DNA of 64,000 nt. Source: Nocardioides sp. Its GTDB lineage: Bacteria; Actinomycetota; Actinomycetes; Propionibacteriales; Nocardioidaceae. The position numbers were made by a program, and so were the translations under genes. The notes under the pieces were generated by a model, which was given only the letters and a program-made list of their open reading frames with translations, was not told where the DNA came from and searched no databases. Positions 7,816-16,250 of the stretch are shown here, one piece after another. The first letter of the stretch is position 1. The number at the start of each line of letters is the position of its first letter. Location of the stretch: NCBI RefSeq assembly GCF_004803405.1, contig NZ_SSXI01000060.1:62001-126000 (forward strand), written 5' to 3'.

Positions 7816-7835
7816 ATATCAGGATCACATGATAT
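7816..7835. promoter_or_regulatory. Probable ArsR operator
   Basis: ATATCAGGATCACATGATAT has perfect 6-bp arms (ATATCA/TGATAT) around 8 bp. It lies about 40 bp upstream of the SRPBCC-ArsR operon start in an unusually AT-rich patch, where the promoter should be. Confidence 0.55.
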
Positions 7836-8388
7836 AAACAACTGATGATACGTGCGCCGGTCACCGGCCGCGCGGCGGGCTTCAGATCGAAGTGGATCTC
7901 CCACGTGGAGTGGACATCCCCACATCTGGTCTAAAGCGGTGACCACTCCCTCGCCGAGCGCGGGGTACCTCGTACGACGACCTCGGGCAGCGGAGTAACC
8001 ATCCACACCTACCGGCGCTCCGACACCGGATCCTCAGCGTTGTCGTGAAGCCACTGAACACGCATCACTCTCGACCCGTAACCCGTCGGACCTACTTTGA
8101 CGAACCCCTCAGACGAGACCGATTCCTTGACTTTGCGTTCGACAGGTTTGACGTCGCGTTACGTCAACCCGGTCTACGGGACCCCGCGGAGGGCTGCTCC
8201 GTAGACGGATCCCTGACCGGACACCCGCCGGTCGTCGGGGAACCGCTGGGAACGCACGGACACGCCGACGAGCAAACGGCTCCTTGTGATAGCTCCCACC
8301 CCACCTGGGAGGCGTGCTCCCAAGCGCTTGCCGCAGTTGCTCCACGGTGGAAGGGTGCGACAGTGGCAGCCAGTGTGGAGGTCGAGCA
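7836..8388. other. Intergenic stretch without a recognised gene
   Basis: No frame here has a convincing start, ribosome site or family motif. The only structure seen is an inverted repeat at 8148-8167 (TTGACGT, 6 nt, ACGTCAA). The composition is less GC-biased at third codon positions than in the flanking genes. Confidence 0.4.
8148..8167. repeat. Short inverted repeat
   Basis: TTGACGT and ACGTCAA flank CGCGTT. It could be a protein-binding site or a small hairpin; no gene start lies close by. Confidence 0.35.
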
Positions 8389-8616
8389 ATGTCCTATACG
8401 TACAAGTGCGCCGAGTTTCCAGGCATGGAGGGGTGTCCTGCCTCTCTAACAGTTGCCACGCAAGAAGAGCTTTGGCGGCATCTTGAACTGCATGGGAGCC
8501 TCGCCCACAGCGAGGACCCATCAGCCTGGTCCGACGACGACCGCCGACAGATCCAACTCATAATCGAGCGGAATTCGACTAGCGGGTCGCAACGTGACGA
8601 AGAAGCCCCGATGTAG
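8389..8616 (+). CDS. DUF1059 domain protein
   Basis: A 75-aa protein beginning MSYTYKCAEFPGMEGCPASL, followed by TVATQEELWRHLELHGSLAH and DDRRQIQLII. This is the short DUF1059 pattern: two cysteines (C7, C16) and two histidines spaced like a small zinc-binding or redox module. The ATG has GGAGG about 8 nt upstream. The family is widespread in actinomycetes and has no settled function. It stands alone, with several hundred bases of non-coding DNA on either side. Confidence 0.8.
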   Translation: MSYTYKCAEFPGMEGCPASLTVATQEELWRHLELHGSLAHSEDPSAWSDDDRRQIQLIIERNSTSGSQRDEEAPM

Positions 8617-8923
8617 GACGGGGGTGTCAACGCCGCGACTGTTGTTGCCGAGCCTTCACCATGAAAGCCCTCAACAAGTAGCCGCGGAGCGTGCGCGGTC
8701 TCTCGATCGAGATGGACGTCGACCCACCTCGTGGATGTCGTAAGGGGAATCAGCTGAGGGACGTCGTACGGGGTTCGAGAGCGATCCCCTTGCCCCCGCA
8801 AGGGGATCCCCATACGGCTTTGCAGGGACAGACGACGGACGAGGCACCGGCCAAAGGGCTTGCGCAAAACGACTTACGCTGATGAGCGGACGTCTTGCGC
8901 GCGAAGCAACTGGGCGCGAGCGC
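8617..8923. other. Intergenic stretch
   Basis: No coding frame with family support. It contains one strong hairpin (8783-8808) between the DUF1059 gene and the convergent hydrolase gene. Confidence 0.4.
8783..8808. terminator. Hairpin, probable bidirectional terminator
   Basis: GATCCCCTTG, CCCCCG, CAAGGGGATC form a perfect 10-bp stem between convergent genes. No T-tract follows. Confidence 0.5.
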
Positions 8924-9664
8924 CTAACAGTTGACGGACGCCAGCACCTTGGCGAGTTCCACCGATCGACTCACCATCGGCCAGTGCCACGTCGGCAGCT
9001 CGATGTACGTCCAGTCGCCGTCGACCATGTGCGCGAACATCGGCGCGTAGGGCGCCATCTGCCGCACTTGCTCAAGGCTGAAGCTGCACAGCACGCCAGT
9101 CCTCGGCAGGCGCCCCCAGGCGCCGGCGAGCACGACCGGCTGGGTGGCGGTGCGCCAAGGCTGCGGCTGCGAGCCTTCGACCAGCGCGGCCACGGCATCG
9201 TCGTCGACCTCGGGCACCGCGGCAGCGAGCACGGCCCAGGGCGGCGGCGGGAGCTTCCAGCCCTCGCCGTGTGTCATGACCAGGTCCTGGTTGGCCGCTC
9301 GCGCGTCGGGTCCCTCGAAGTCGGCCTGCGCCATGCCGTCAGGCAGCGGACCCGCGTCGATGTAGACCAGACGGGCCACCCGCTCAGGCGCTCGGTCTGC
9401 CGCACCGGTCGTCACGAGGGCGCCGTAGCTGTGGCCGACGAGCACGACGTCGTGCAGGTCGTACTGCTCGAGCAGATGCACGACGTCGTCGATGTGGGTC
9501 GTCAGGTCGGTCTCCGGCGAGGCGAGGTGCGCGCGCTCGCCCATGCCGGAGAGGTCGACGGCGTGTACGACGTGGCCATGCTCGCTCAGCGAGTCTGCGA
9601 CGGTGCGCCAGATCGAGGCGCCGAGCCAGAAGCCGGGGACGAGGACGTAGGTGGTGGTGTTCAT
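8924..9664 (-). CDS. Alpha/beta hydrolase
   Basis: A 246-aa hydrolase of the esterase/salicylate-esterase-like group. Near the N-terminus is YVLVPGFWLGASIW (oxyanion region PGFW). The nucleophile elbow is VVLVGHSYGALVT (serine in GHSYG). The C-terminal PTWHWPMVSRSVELAKVLAS contains the probable catalytic histidine (HW). In-frame ATGs at 9664 and 9670 are possible, and neither has a clear ribosome site. It is divergent from a WYL-type regulator that probably controls it. The substrate is unknown. Confidence 0.85.
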   Translation of the reverse strand: MNTTTYVLVPGFWLGASIWRTVADSLSEHGHVVHAVDLSGMGERAHLASPETDLTTHIDDVVHLLEQYDLHDVVLVGHSYGALVTTGAADRAPERVARLVYIDAGPLPDGMAQADFEGPDARAANQDLVMTHGEGWKLPPPPWAVLAAAVPEVDDDAVAALVEGSQPQPWRTATQPVVLAGAWGRLPRTGVLCSFSLEQVRQMAPYAPMFAHMVDGDWTYIELPTWHWPMVSRSVELAKVLASVNC

Positions 9665-9745
9665 GACCATGACGTTAGGGTGGTTTGTGGACAGATTCCG
9701 CCCGGTATTCAGGCGCAGTTCTTCCCGGCAGCCCCGGGCAGAGCC

Positions 9746-10741
9746 GTGACCCGCCCCACCGCACGCGTGCTGGCGATGCTGGAGCTGCTTCAGGCGGGCG
9801 GGCAGCGCACCGTCGGCGAGCTCGCGGCGCGGCTCGGGGTCGACGAGCGGACCGTCCGGCGCTACGCCGAGCATCTTGCCGACCTCGGGATCCCAGTCCA
9901 GGCGCAGCGGGGCAGGTACGGCGGCTACCGGATCTCACCGGGCTACAAGCTGCCGCCGCTGATGCTCACCGACGACGAGGCCGTCGCCGTCGTCCTGGGC
10001 CTGCGGGCCGCGGAACGCGCGGGGCTCGCCACCACCGACCATGCGGCGACGGCGAGCGCGCTGGCCAAGGTGTCGCGTGTGCTGCCGCGGGCCCTGGGCC
10101 AACGGCTCGACAGCCTGCTGTCGACCGCGCACTTCACGACCCCGGCGCGCGCCGGCGCTCCCGCCGACGCCGACACGCTGCTCGATCTCGCCTGGGCAGC
10201 GCAGGCGCGGCGCACCGTCGTGATCGCCTACACCGCCTGGGACGGACGCGAGTCGCAGCGTGAGCTCGACGTCTACGGGCTGGTCTTCCACTCCGGCCGG
10301 TGGTACGCCACCGGACACGATCACGGCCGTCATGACGTGCGGACATTCCGTTTGGACCGCATCGCCTCAATCAGGCAGGGCGACGGCTCCTACGTCGTGC
10401 CCGCTGGCTTCGACGCGACGACACAGGTCGTGTCCGGCATCGCGGCGGTTGGGTGGTCGCACGAGGTCGCCGTCGTGCTGCGGACCACCCTCGCGAAAGC
10501 GGGCGAGCGACTGCCCCCGAGCGTGGGACGGCTGACCGAGCACCCTGACGGCGTGCTCCTCGAGACGCGCGTCGAGCACCTCGACGGCATGGCCTGCATG
10601 CTGGCCGGTCTCGGCTGGGACTTCGAGGTGATCACCCCCAACGCCCTGCGCGACGAGGTCCTCGCCCTGTCCGACCGCCTCCGAGTCAGCGCGGTGCGCG
10701 GCGCCGTCGCCGGCACCGCGGCTGGTCCGCGGAGTCCATGA
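9746..10741 (+). CDS. HTH and WYL-domain transcriptional regulator (DeoR-like)
   Basis: A 331-aa regulator. The winged helix at about residues 5-60 includes MLELLQAGGQRTVGELAARL then GVDERTVRRYAEHLADLGIP, with the wing RGRYGGYRISPGYKLPPLML. The middle part is helical (DDEAVAVVLGLRAAERAG). The WYL domain lies near residues 140-225 (RELDVYGLVFHSGRWYATGH, FRLDRIASI), and a C-terminal WCX part follows. The GTG at 9746 is the last start that keeps the whole winged helix. WYL regulators of this kind usually act on a neighbouring gene; the divergent hydrolase is the likely target. Confidence 0.85.
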   Translation: MTRPTARVLAMLELLQAGGQRTVGELAARLGVDERTVRRYAEHLADLGIPVQAQRGRYGGYRISPGYKLPPLMLTDDEAVAVVLGLRAAERAGLATTDHAATASALAKVSRVLPRALGQRLDSLLSTAHFTTPARAGAPADADTLLDLAWAAQARRTVVIAYTAWDGRESQRELDVYGLVFHSGRWYATGHDHGRHDVRTFRLDRIASIRQGDGSYVVPAGFDATTQVVSGIAAVGWSHEVAVVLRTTLAKAGERLPPSVGRLTEHPDGVLLETRVEHLDGMACMLAGLGWDFEVITPNALRDEVLALSDRLRVSAVRGAVAGTAAGPRSP

Positions 10742-11121
10742 GCGACACCACCCGGCCACACCTCCAGCTCATCACTGCGACGACCCGTCCGGAGATCAAG
10801 CATGTGCGGACGTCCCGTTGCCGACACCAGTAAGACGGACCCCTCCCGGGCTCCCCGGCGGTCCCCGCGCGCCTCATCGGGCCGGCATCCGGCGAGGTCC
10901 CACGAGGGAACCACCGACGGTGACGCCGCAGGCCCGCGCTCTCGTCGGTGCTCAAGCGTCCCGGATACCCCGTCCGGAGAGATACTCACTGACGGCTCCC
11001 TATCCGGAACGCAACACACTTCCACCCGCGGCCGGCCTGCTGAACCTGAAGGCCCGCAACGGGTCACAGACGTTGCGTATGCCTAGGTTCGTCGCAGAAC
11101 CGTCAATATTCGCGGGAACTT
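10742..11121. other. Intergenic stretch, no gene recognised
   Basis: No frame shows family motifs or a ribosome site. It separates the WYL regulator from a conjugation-gene remnant and may be part of a decayed mobile segment. Confidence 0.35.
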
Positions 11122-11424
11122 CTAACGAGCTCCTGTCATCCGTCCGGTGGTGTCGAAAAGTTCGAGCTCGGCGGGATGCATCTGGTGCTGTACGACGAAT
11201 GACCGGTGCTTGATTCGCCACGGGCCCTGGCCGGTCCCGAGTGTGGGGATGAGGGACTGTTCCGTGCCGGGGAGCCCGAGCGCGGCGGAAGTCGCGCTGA
11301 GCCGGCCGGACTCCTGGCGGTGAACGACCCGGGTCTCGGCGTTCGCCAGCAGGGAGGAGGTGAGCGCACGCATCGCGAAGCCTTGGTCGCCGACGTTGTC
11401 GAGGTTGGTTGGGAAGATCGGCAT
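11122..11424 (-). pseudogene. C-terminal remnant of a VirB4/TraC-like conjugation ATPase
   Basis: A 100-residue frame with blocks LDNVGDQGFAMRALTSSLLA, ETRVVHRQESGRLSATSAAL and KHRSFVVQHQMHPAELELFD. These resemble the last part of ATP-binding proteins of actinobacterial integrative conjugative elements: a test for running out of nucleotide-bound state, then an 'x~Vqh..hP.El.lfDT' ending. The Walker motifs that should lie several hundred residues upstream are absent. The ATG at 11424 has GAGGG 7 nt before it, so a short product could still be made. The family call is from memory of the motif, not a search. Confidence 0.45.
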
Positions 11425-11586
11425 GTTGGTTCCCTCTGGGGAACCGAGCCTGCAGCATCTGAACTTGCGTCGGTCATCACAAAGTCCGTCCCGTACACGC
11501 AGAGCACTTTTCGATCCGAAAGAAGAGCCGCGCAAGACGGCCGCCTTCGCTAGGCTGCAAACGGCCTCCTTCGATGGTGGAGCGGC

Positions 11587-13017
11587 GTGGTGGAGGCGAG
11601 GGGGACGCAAGTGCCAGATGAGCAAGTGCCCCCGGATGAGTCCCATGCAATCGTGGGGGCCGCAGACGCCGCCGCGAGTGCCGCGTTAGACACGGCGGCG
11701 GTGGCGAGGCGGATCGAGGACCTCACCGTCGCGGCCCAGGAAGCCGCGTCCGGTGCCGATGGGGTCGCGTCCCAAGCCCGTTACGCGACAGCGGCGACGG
11801 TGGCTGCGGCAGCCTCGGCAGCCGCCCAGGTCGCCGCTGAGACGGCCGCCGCAGTCCAGACCAAGGCGGAGGTTCAGGCGTCGAACGTCGCAGCTGCAGC
11901 CGTGGCGGCGCTGGAGAGTATCGCTGTGGACCTGCCGCAGGACGTCGATCCGGCCTGGGCACGGCGGGCGGCGTCAACAGTGGCATTCACTGTGGCGGCA
12001 GAGGTGATCGCGCAGGCCCAGTTGGCCGATGACGCCGCGACCACGGTCTCCGACGCCGTGGCGCTGGCAGCCGAGGGTGCGGCCCTCGCAGCTCTCGCTG
12101 CCGCCTCGATCGTCGGTGGGGCCGCGCACACCGCGGGGGAGGTCGCACGCGAGGTGGCGAACTCCAGCAGGGAGGCCAGAACCGCCTCGACCGCGGCCGT
12201 TGAGTCGACCGCGCGCGTCGCGGACCTCGCCATGAGGCGGGCCACACTCCTGCACCGGGCGCCGCTGGCCATCGAACTCGGTGAAGCCCTCGAACAGGGG
12301 CAGCTGCGGCTGCATTACCAGCCTGTCTACAGCATGGAGACCGGTGCACTGGTCGCCGTAGAGGCGCTGCTGCGGTGGCAGCACCCGACGCGCGGAATGC
12401 TTCCACCGGCGGAGTTCCTCGACGTCGCCGAAGGACCCCAGCTGATCACACCCATCGGCGACTGGGTCCTGGAGACAGCCGCGGACCAGAGTGCCCGATG
12501 GCAACGGGACCTGGGCGAGCGGGCACCGCGGATGTGGGTGAACGTCTCCTGTGAACAGTTCGGACGGCACCATCTGGTTGGCCTCTTCAAGCAACTGCTC
12601 GAGGAACACCAACTTCGGCCGGGGAGTCTCGGAATCGAGGTGACCGAGCGCCAGTTGGCACGCCGCATGGACGACGTGGAGTCCGACCTCAACGACCTCC
12701 GCGACCTTCAGGTGCCCACGGCCGTCGACGACTTCGGCACCGGCTACGCATCCCTGGACTACCTGCGCCGCTTCACCTTCGACGAGATCAAGATCGACCG
12801 GTCCTTCGTCGCGGGTCTTCCAGCCCCGGTCAACACCGCCATCATCTCTTCGATCATCGCACTGGGCACCTCCCTGGGAATGAGCGTCGTGGCAGAAGGT
12901 GTGGAGACGCCTCACCAGTACGACCTCCTCAAAGCGCTGGGCTGCGGATTCAGCCAGGGCTACCTCTTCCACCGGCCCGCTCCCGCAGACGCGCTCAGCG
13001 CACTCCTCCGCGGGTAA
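11587..13017 (+). CDS. EAL-domain cyclic-di-GMP phosphodiesterase with alanine-rich N-terminus
   Basis: A 476-aa protein. Residues 225-474 form a complete EAL domain: the signature E259-A260-L261 in AVEALLRW, N319 in WVNVS, E351 in EVTE, D381-D382 in DDFGTG, K402 in IKID and E437 in AEGVET. All the usual metal and catalytic positions are kept, so it should hydrolyse c-di-GMP to pGpG. Residues 20-215 are extremely rich in alanine with almost no Pro or aromatic residues (for instance ATVAAAASAAAQVAAETAAA), suggesting a long helical or coiled-coil stalk. There is no GGDEF, PAS or transmembrane segment. The GTG start has a GGAG site close upstream. Confidence 0.85.
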   Translation: MVEARGTQVPDEQVPPDESHAIVGAADAAASAALDTAAVARRIEDLTVAAQEAASGADGVASQARYATAATVAAAASAAAQVAAETAAAVQTKAEVQASNVAAAAVAALESIAVDLPQDVDPAWARRAASTVAFTVAAEVIAQAQLADDAATTVSDAVALAAEGAALAALAAASIVGGAAHTAGEVAREVANSSREARTASTAAVESTARVADLAMRRATLLHRAPLAIELGEALEQGQLRLHYQPVYSMETGALVAVEALLRWQHPTRGMLPPAEFLDVAEGPQLITPIGDWVLETAADQSARWQRDLGERAPRMWVNVSCEQFGRHHLVGLFKQLLEEHQLRPGSLGIEVTERQLARRMDDVESDLNDLRDLQVPTAVDDFGTGYASLDYLRRFTFDEIKIDRSFVAGLPAPVNTAIISSIIALGTSLGMSVVAEGVETPHQYDLLKALGCGFSQGYLFHRPAPADALSALLRG

Positions 13018-13249
13018 CACGTAGGACCCGCACCAGAAATCCTCGCTCTGGGCGGTGAGTGCGGTGCCAGGTTCACAAGACGATGGCCAAAGGCGTCAAG
13101 ACGTTCGGCCTTGCGTCCGCAGGGTGCTGCGCTAGCACCTGACTCGAGAACGGAGGGCTCCCGCCGGCTACAGAAGCGCGAGAGCTGCCGATAATCATCG
13201 GGCGCGTGTGTTGTTGAGGCCTCGGACGACCCGGCTCCGGAGGTTGGCG

Positions 13250-13635
13250 ATGATGCTTGGATCCACCCGACGCCTGGCGGCGTTCGTTGCAGTTCTCACC
13301 GCCGGCACTGGCGCGCAGGTGCAACCGGGATCCGGCGGGGCGAGCCCAGAGCTGCCAGCGATCACCGCGACGTCGGTGCCGACGGACGAGGCCGGGAACG
13401 GCAAAGGTGATCGTGGCCTTCGGCGACGGTGTGATTCCGTCCTTCACGCTCGGCGCGCTGCGGGATCTGGGCGTCGAGCGGGCGATCGAGCTGCCGACCA
13501 TCGGAGCCGTGGCCGTGAGGGCCGACCTTTCCTGTCGTCGACTTGCTCGGGACCGTGCCGGGCGTCGTCGCGGTGGAGCCGCAGCGCCAGCTGGTGGGCC
13601 ATGTCTACGCCTCGAAGAAGCCGTCAGTTCGTGGA
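13250..13635 (+). pseudogene. Subtilisin-like protease gene fragment (signal and propeptide), frameshifted
   Basis: Three pieces in different frames join into one protein start. First is a signal-like segment from ATG 13250 (STRRLAAFVAVLTAGTGAQV, then PTDEAGNG). Next is KVIVAFGDGVIPSFTLGALR then DLGVERAIELPTIGAVAVRA (from about 13405). Last is TFPVVDLLGTVPGVVAVEPQ then RQLVGHVYASKKP (from about 13528). These are typical of the inhibitor-I9-type propeptide of secreted S8 proteases. At least two indels separate the pieces, and the catalytic domain is absent. It is a dead gene. Confidence 0.55.
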
Positions 13636-13856
13636 ACTCGCGCTGGCCGTGCCGGGGAAGGAGCGACGGGTGCCCGCAGTCCGCCCCTGAGGCAGGTTCC
13701 GGGCGTCGAGAGCGCACCCTGGAGGAGAGTGCCACCCGGCCTAGGCCGAGCCGCCGCCCCCGCGATCCTCAGCGTTCCTAGGCGCACCGGTGCCTCACGT
13801 CCTGCCGTGTCCGAATCCTGCCAGCACCGCATCTGGCCAGCGATCAGACTTGCGGC

Positions 13857-14498
13857 ATGCATCGCGTCGTACCGCTCAAAGTCCACTACTACGGAACCCC
13901 GGTCGTGCTGGTCTCTTCCACCAACCCGGACGGCACCACCAACCTCGCGCCGATGTCCTCGGCCTGGTGGCTGGGGCAGAACGCGATGCTCGGCCTGGAT
14001 GCATCGTCACGTACTACGCAGAACCTGCTGCGCACCGGCGAGGCCGTCCTCAACCTCGCCCCGGCGGACCTGGTCGGCCACGTCGACCGGCTGGCGCTGC
14101 TCACTGGCTCGCCGGACCTGTCGCGGCACAAGCGGGAGACCGGCTACCGCTACGAGCCCCGCAAGTTCAAGGTCGCCGGCCTGACCCCCGAGTCGTCGGA
14201 CCTGATCGCCCCTGACCGGGTGGCGGAGTGCCTGATCCAGCTCGAGTGCCGGGTGTCCGGCCGTTATCCGATCGAGAACGACTCGTCGAGCGCACACGCG
14301 ATTCACGTCCAAGTTTTGCGCGCCCACGTTGCCGACGCCGTACGGCTGCCGGGCACCGACCACATCGACCCGCAGGCCTGGAACCCGCTGGTCATGAAGT
14401 TCTGTGACTTCTTCGGCGACGGTCAGCCGCTGACCCCTTCACGGCTGGCGGCCGGGTGGCGGATGCCGGGCCGCCTTGAAGAGTCGACGATCGCGTGA
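13857..14498 (+). CDS. Flavin-reductase-like (FMN-binding split-barrel) protein
   Basis: A 213-aa protein. The N-terminal part, KVHYYGTPVVLVSSTNPDGT followed by TNLAPMSSAWWLGQNAMLGL, is the FMN-binding split barrel of flavin-reductase-like proteins (AP.SS..W). The middle, TGEAVLNLAPADLVGHVDRL, also fits. The C-terminus FCDFFGDGQPLTPSRLAAGW is typical of the actinobacterial group that lacks a partner oxygenase. It probably binds FMN; the electron donor and acceptor are unknown. No strong ribosome site is seen at the ATG. It ends before a long GC hairpin shared with a convergent oxidase. Confidence 0.75.
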   Translation: MHRVVPLKVHYYGTPVVLVSSTNPDGTTNLAPMSSAWWLGQNAMLGLDASSRTTQNLLRTGEAVLNLAPADLVGHVDRLALLTGSPDLSRHKRETGYRYEPRKFKVAGLTPESSDLIAPDRVAECLIQLECRVSGRYPIENDSSSAHAIHVQVLRAHVADAVRLPGTDHIDPQAWNPLVMKFCDFFGDGQPLTPSRLAAGWRMPGRLEESTIA

Positions 14499-14655
14499 GC
14501 CGGCTGTTCGCACCCTGGCCCGCGACCGCCTAGGCCAAGGAAAGGCAAGTGGTCTTCGGTCCGGCTCAAGCCCGCGGGCTGAACCGACGGGGGAGGGTCG
14601 ACGACATGAGCGCCCAACGCGACCGGAGTCGGTGGCTGTCGCATAACCCCGGACA

Positions 14656-14695
14656 CACCACCGTCCCGGATCGAGTGGGATCCGGGACGGTGGTG
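14656..14695. terminator. Bidirectional terminator hairpin
   Basis: CACCACCGTCCCGGATC and its exact complement flank a 6-nt loop (GAGTGG), giving a perfect 17-bp stem. It lies between the convergent split-barrel and FAD-oxidase genes. Confidence 0.7.
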
Positions 14696-14784
14696 CGTGG
14701 AACACCCGGTCAGTTGCGGTCCGATGTCACGGCGGAGTCAGATCGCCCAGGTGCAATCCAAATCGGGTCAAGTCGGCGCACGGC

Positions 14785-16182
14785 TCAGGCGCCCAGCACC
14801 GGCTTGTTGCTGCGGATGACGCCCTTCGGGTCGCGCTCGCGTTTGATTGCCTGCAGCCTCGCCAGCCGCTCGGCGTCGTAGCCCGTCGCGTCGTCCTGGC
14901 CCTCGCCGATGAAGTTGGGCATCCGGTGCCTGCTGGCCAGGTGGCCGAGGGTCCCGTCGACTGCGGAGAAGGCGTGCGCGATCGCCTCGGCCAGCTCCGG
15001 CACGGCGGGGACGCCGAACGCGAACACCTGGAAGGGCTCTGCCACGGGACGGACGGCGCCTCCTGCGGTGCCGTCGTCGGCGAAGGCTCCGCCCAGGCCA
15101 CGGATCTGGACGAACATCAGCGGGCACGTGCGCGGGTCAGTCACCGCATGGCAGAGGGCGTCGATGGCCTCGTCGTCGAGCCCGGTGAGAAGCATCGAGT
15201 GCTCGAGCCCCGGCATGGGTTCGGTCGGTTCCGCGGCCACCGCGTCCAGACCGCTGGGCGTGATGACCTGCATGAGATCCATCTCGACCGGCGCGGCGTC
15301 ACGCAGCGACCACAGGAGGATCTCGGCCATCTGCCGAGATCCCAGGTAGGTCGCCGCCACGTTGACGAACGAGCGACCGCGGAGTGGCTCGGGGATGTCG
15401 GGGATCGGCGGGAAGTGCAGCACGTGCGCCCACATGGTCAGCTCGCGCGGCGCCACGAGGGCCAGGTCCCGGAAGGCCTTCAGCACCACTGGCGCGTGCT
15501 CGACGGGCCACAGCAGCTGGCCGCCGTACATCTCCGGCGCGCGGAAGAGTGCCAGCTCGAGCCGTACGACGATGCCGAAGTCGCCGCCGCCTCCGCGGAG
15601 CGCCCAGAAGAGATCGGGGTCGGAGGCGCGGGTGACGTGGACGAGCTCGCCGGACGGGTCGACCACGTCCAGAGAGACCACGCTGTTGGCGGTGAAGCCG
15701 TGCGCGCGGGTGAACCAGCTGACACCGCCGCCCAGGATCAGCCCGACGACGGTGGGATCGGAGTTGCTCCCCGCGAGCGCCATCAGGCCGGTGCCGTCGA
15801 GGGCGGCGCAGAGCTCGCCCCACTTGACACCGGCGCCCACAGTGACCGTGCCGCGCACGGGGTCCACCTCGATGCCCTGCAGCGCACGCGTGCGGAGCAG
15901 CAGGGTGCCGTCGAGCGTGGTGCGCGGGGCGTGGCCGCTCGGCTGCGCGCTGACCGAGGTGCCGTGCGCCGCGGCGAAGCGGACAGCCTCGACGACGTCG
16001 CCGGCGTGGGCCACCTCGAGGACGGCGGCGGGCTGTTGGTCGACGTTGACCATCCACGGGGTGCGGACGTCCTGGAAGTCGGCGTCGGCGGGCGTCACGA
16101 GGCGGCCCGAGACGAGGTGCCGCAGGGAGTCCCAGGCGGCCGCGGACGGGCCGGAGGGGAGAGGGGTCAGGGTGCTGGACAT
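14785..16182 (-). CDS. FAD-linked oxidase, berberine-bridge (BBE) type
   Basis: A 465-aa oxidase. The FAD-binding PCMH domain spans about residues 45-215, with VSAQPSGHAPRTTLDGTLLL (the His in GHA is the usual 8-alpha FAD attachment residue), GSNSDPTVVGLILGGGVSWF and DLFWALRGGGGDFGIVVRLE. The substrate domain follows. The BBE tail at the C-terminus reads ARLQAIKRERDPKGVIRSNK. Such enzymes oxidise sugars, alcohols or amines with O2; the substrate is unknown. GAAGGA precedes the ATG. There is no signal peptide. It is transcribed in the same direction as the SARP regulator but separated from it by 68 bp. Confidence 0.85.
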   Translation of the reverse strand: MSSTLTPLPSGPSAAAWDSLRHLVSGRLVTPADADFQDVRTPWMVNVDQQPAAVLEVAHAGDVVEAVRFAAAHGTSVSAQPSGHAPRTTLDGTLLLRTRALQGIEVDPVRGTVTVGAGVKWGELCAALDGTGLMALAGSNSDPTVVGLILGGGVSWFTRAHGFTANSVVSLDVVDPSGELVHVTRASDPDLFWALRGGGGDFGIVVRLELALFRAPEMYGGQLLWPVEHAPVVLKAFRDLALVAPRELTMWAHVLHFPPIPDIPEPLRGRSFVNVAATYLGSRQMAEILLWSLRDAAPVEMDLMQVITPSGLDAVAAEPTEPMPGLEHSMLLTGLDDEAIDALCHAVTDPRTCPLMFVQIRGLGGAFADDGTAGGAVRPVAEPFQVFAFGVPAVPELAEAIAHAFSAVDGTLGHLASRHRMPNFIGEGQDDATGYDAERLARLQAIKRERDPKGVIRSNKPVLGA

Positions 16183-16250
16183 GGCGGGTCCTTCGTCGGG
16201 TTCGACCGATCCTGCTGATCGGGACGTGTTCCCAGACTCGGAGCCGCCGC

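Noticed and set aside
8045-8380. Plus- and minus-strand frames between the ArsR operon and the DUF1059 gene
   Set aside because: No family motif, poor third-position GC bias, no ribosome site.
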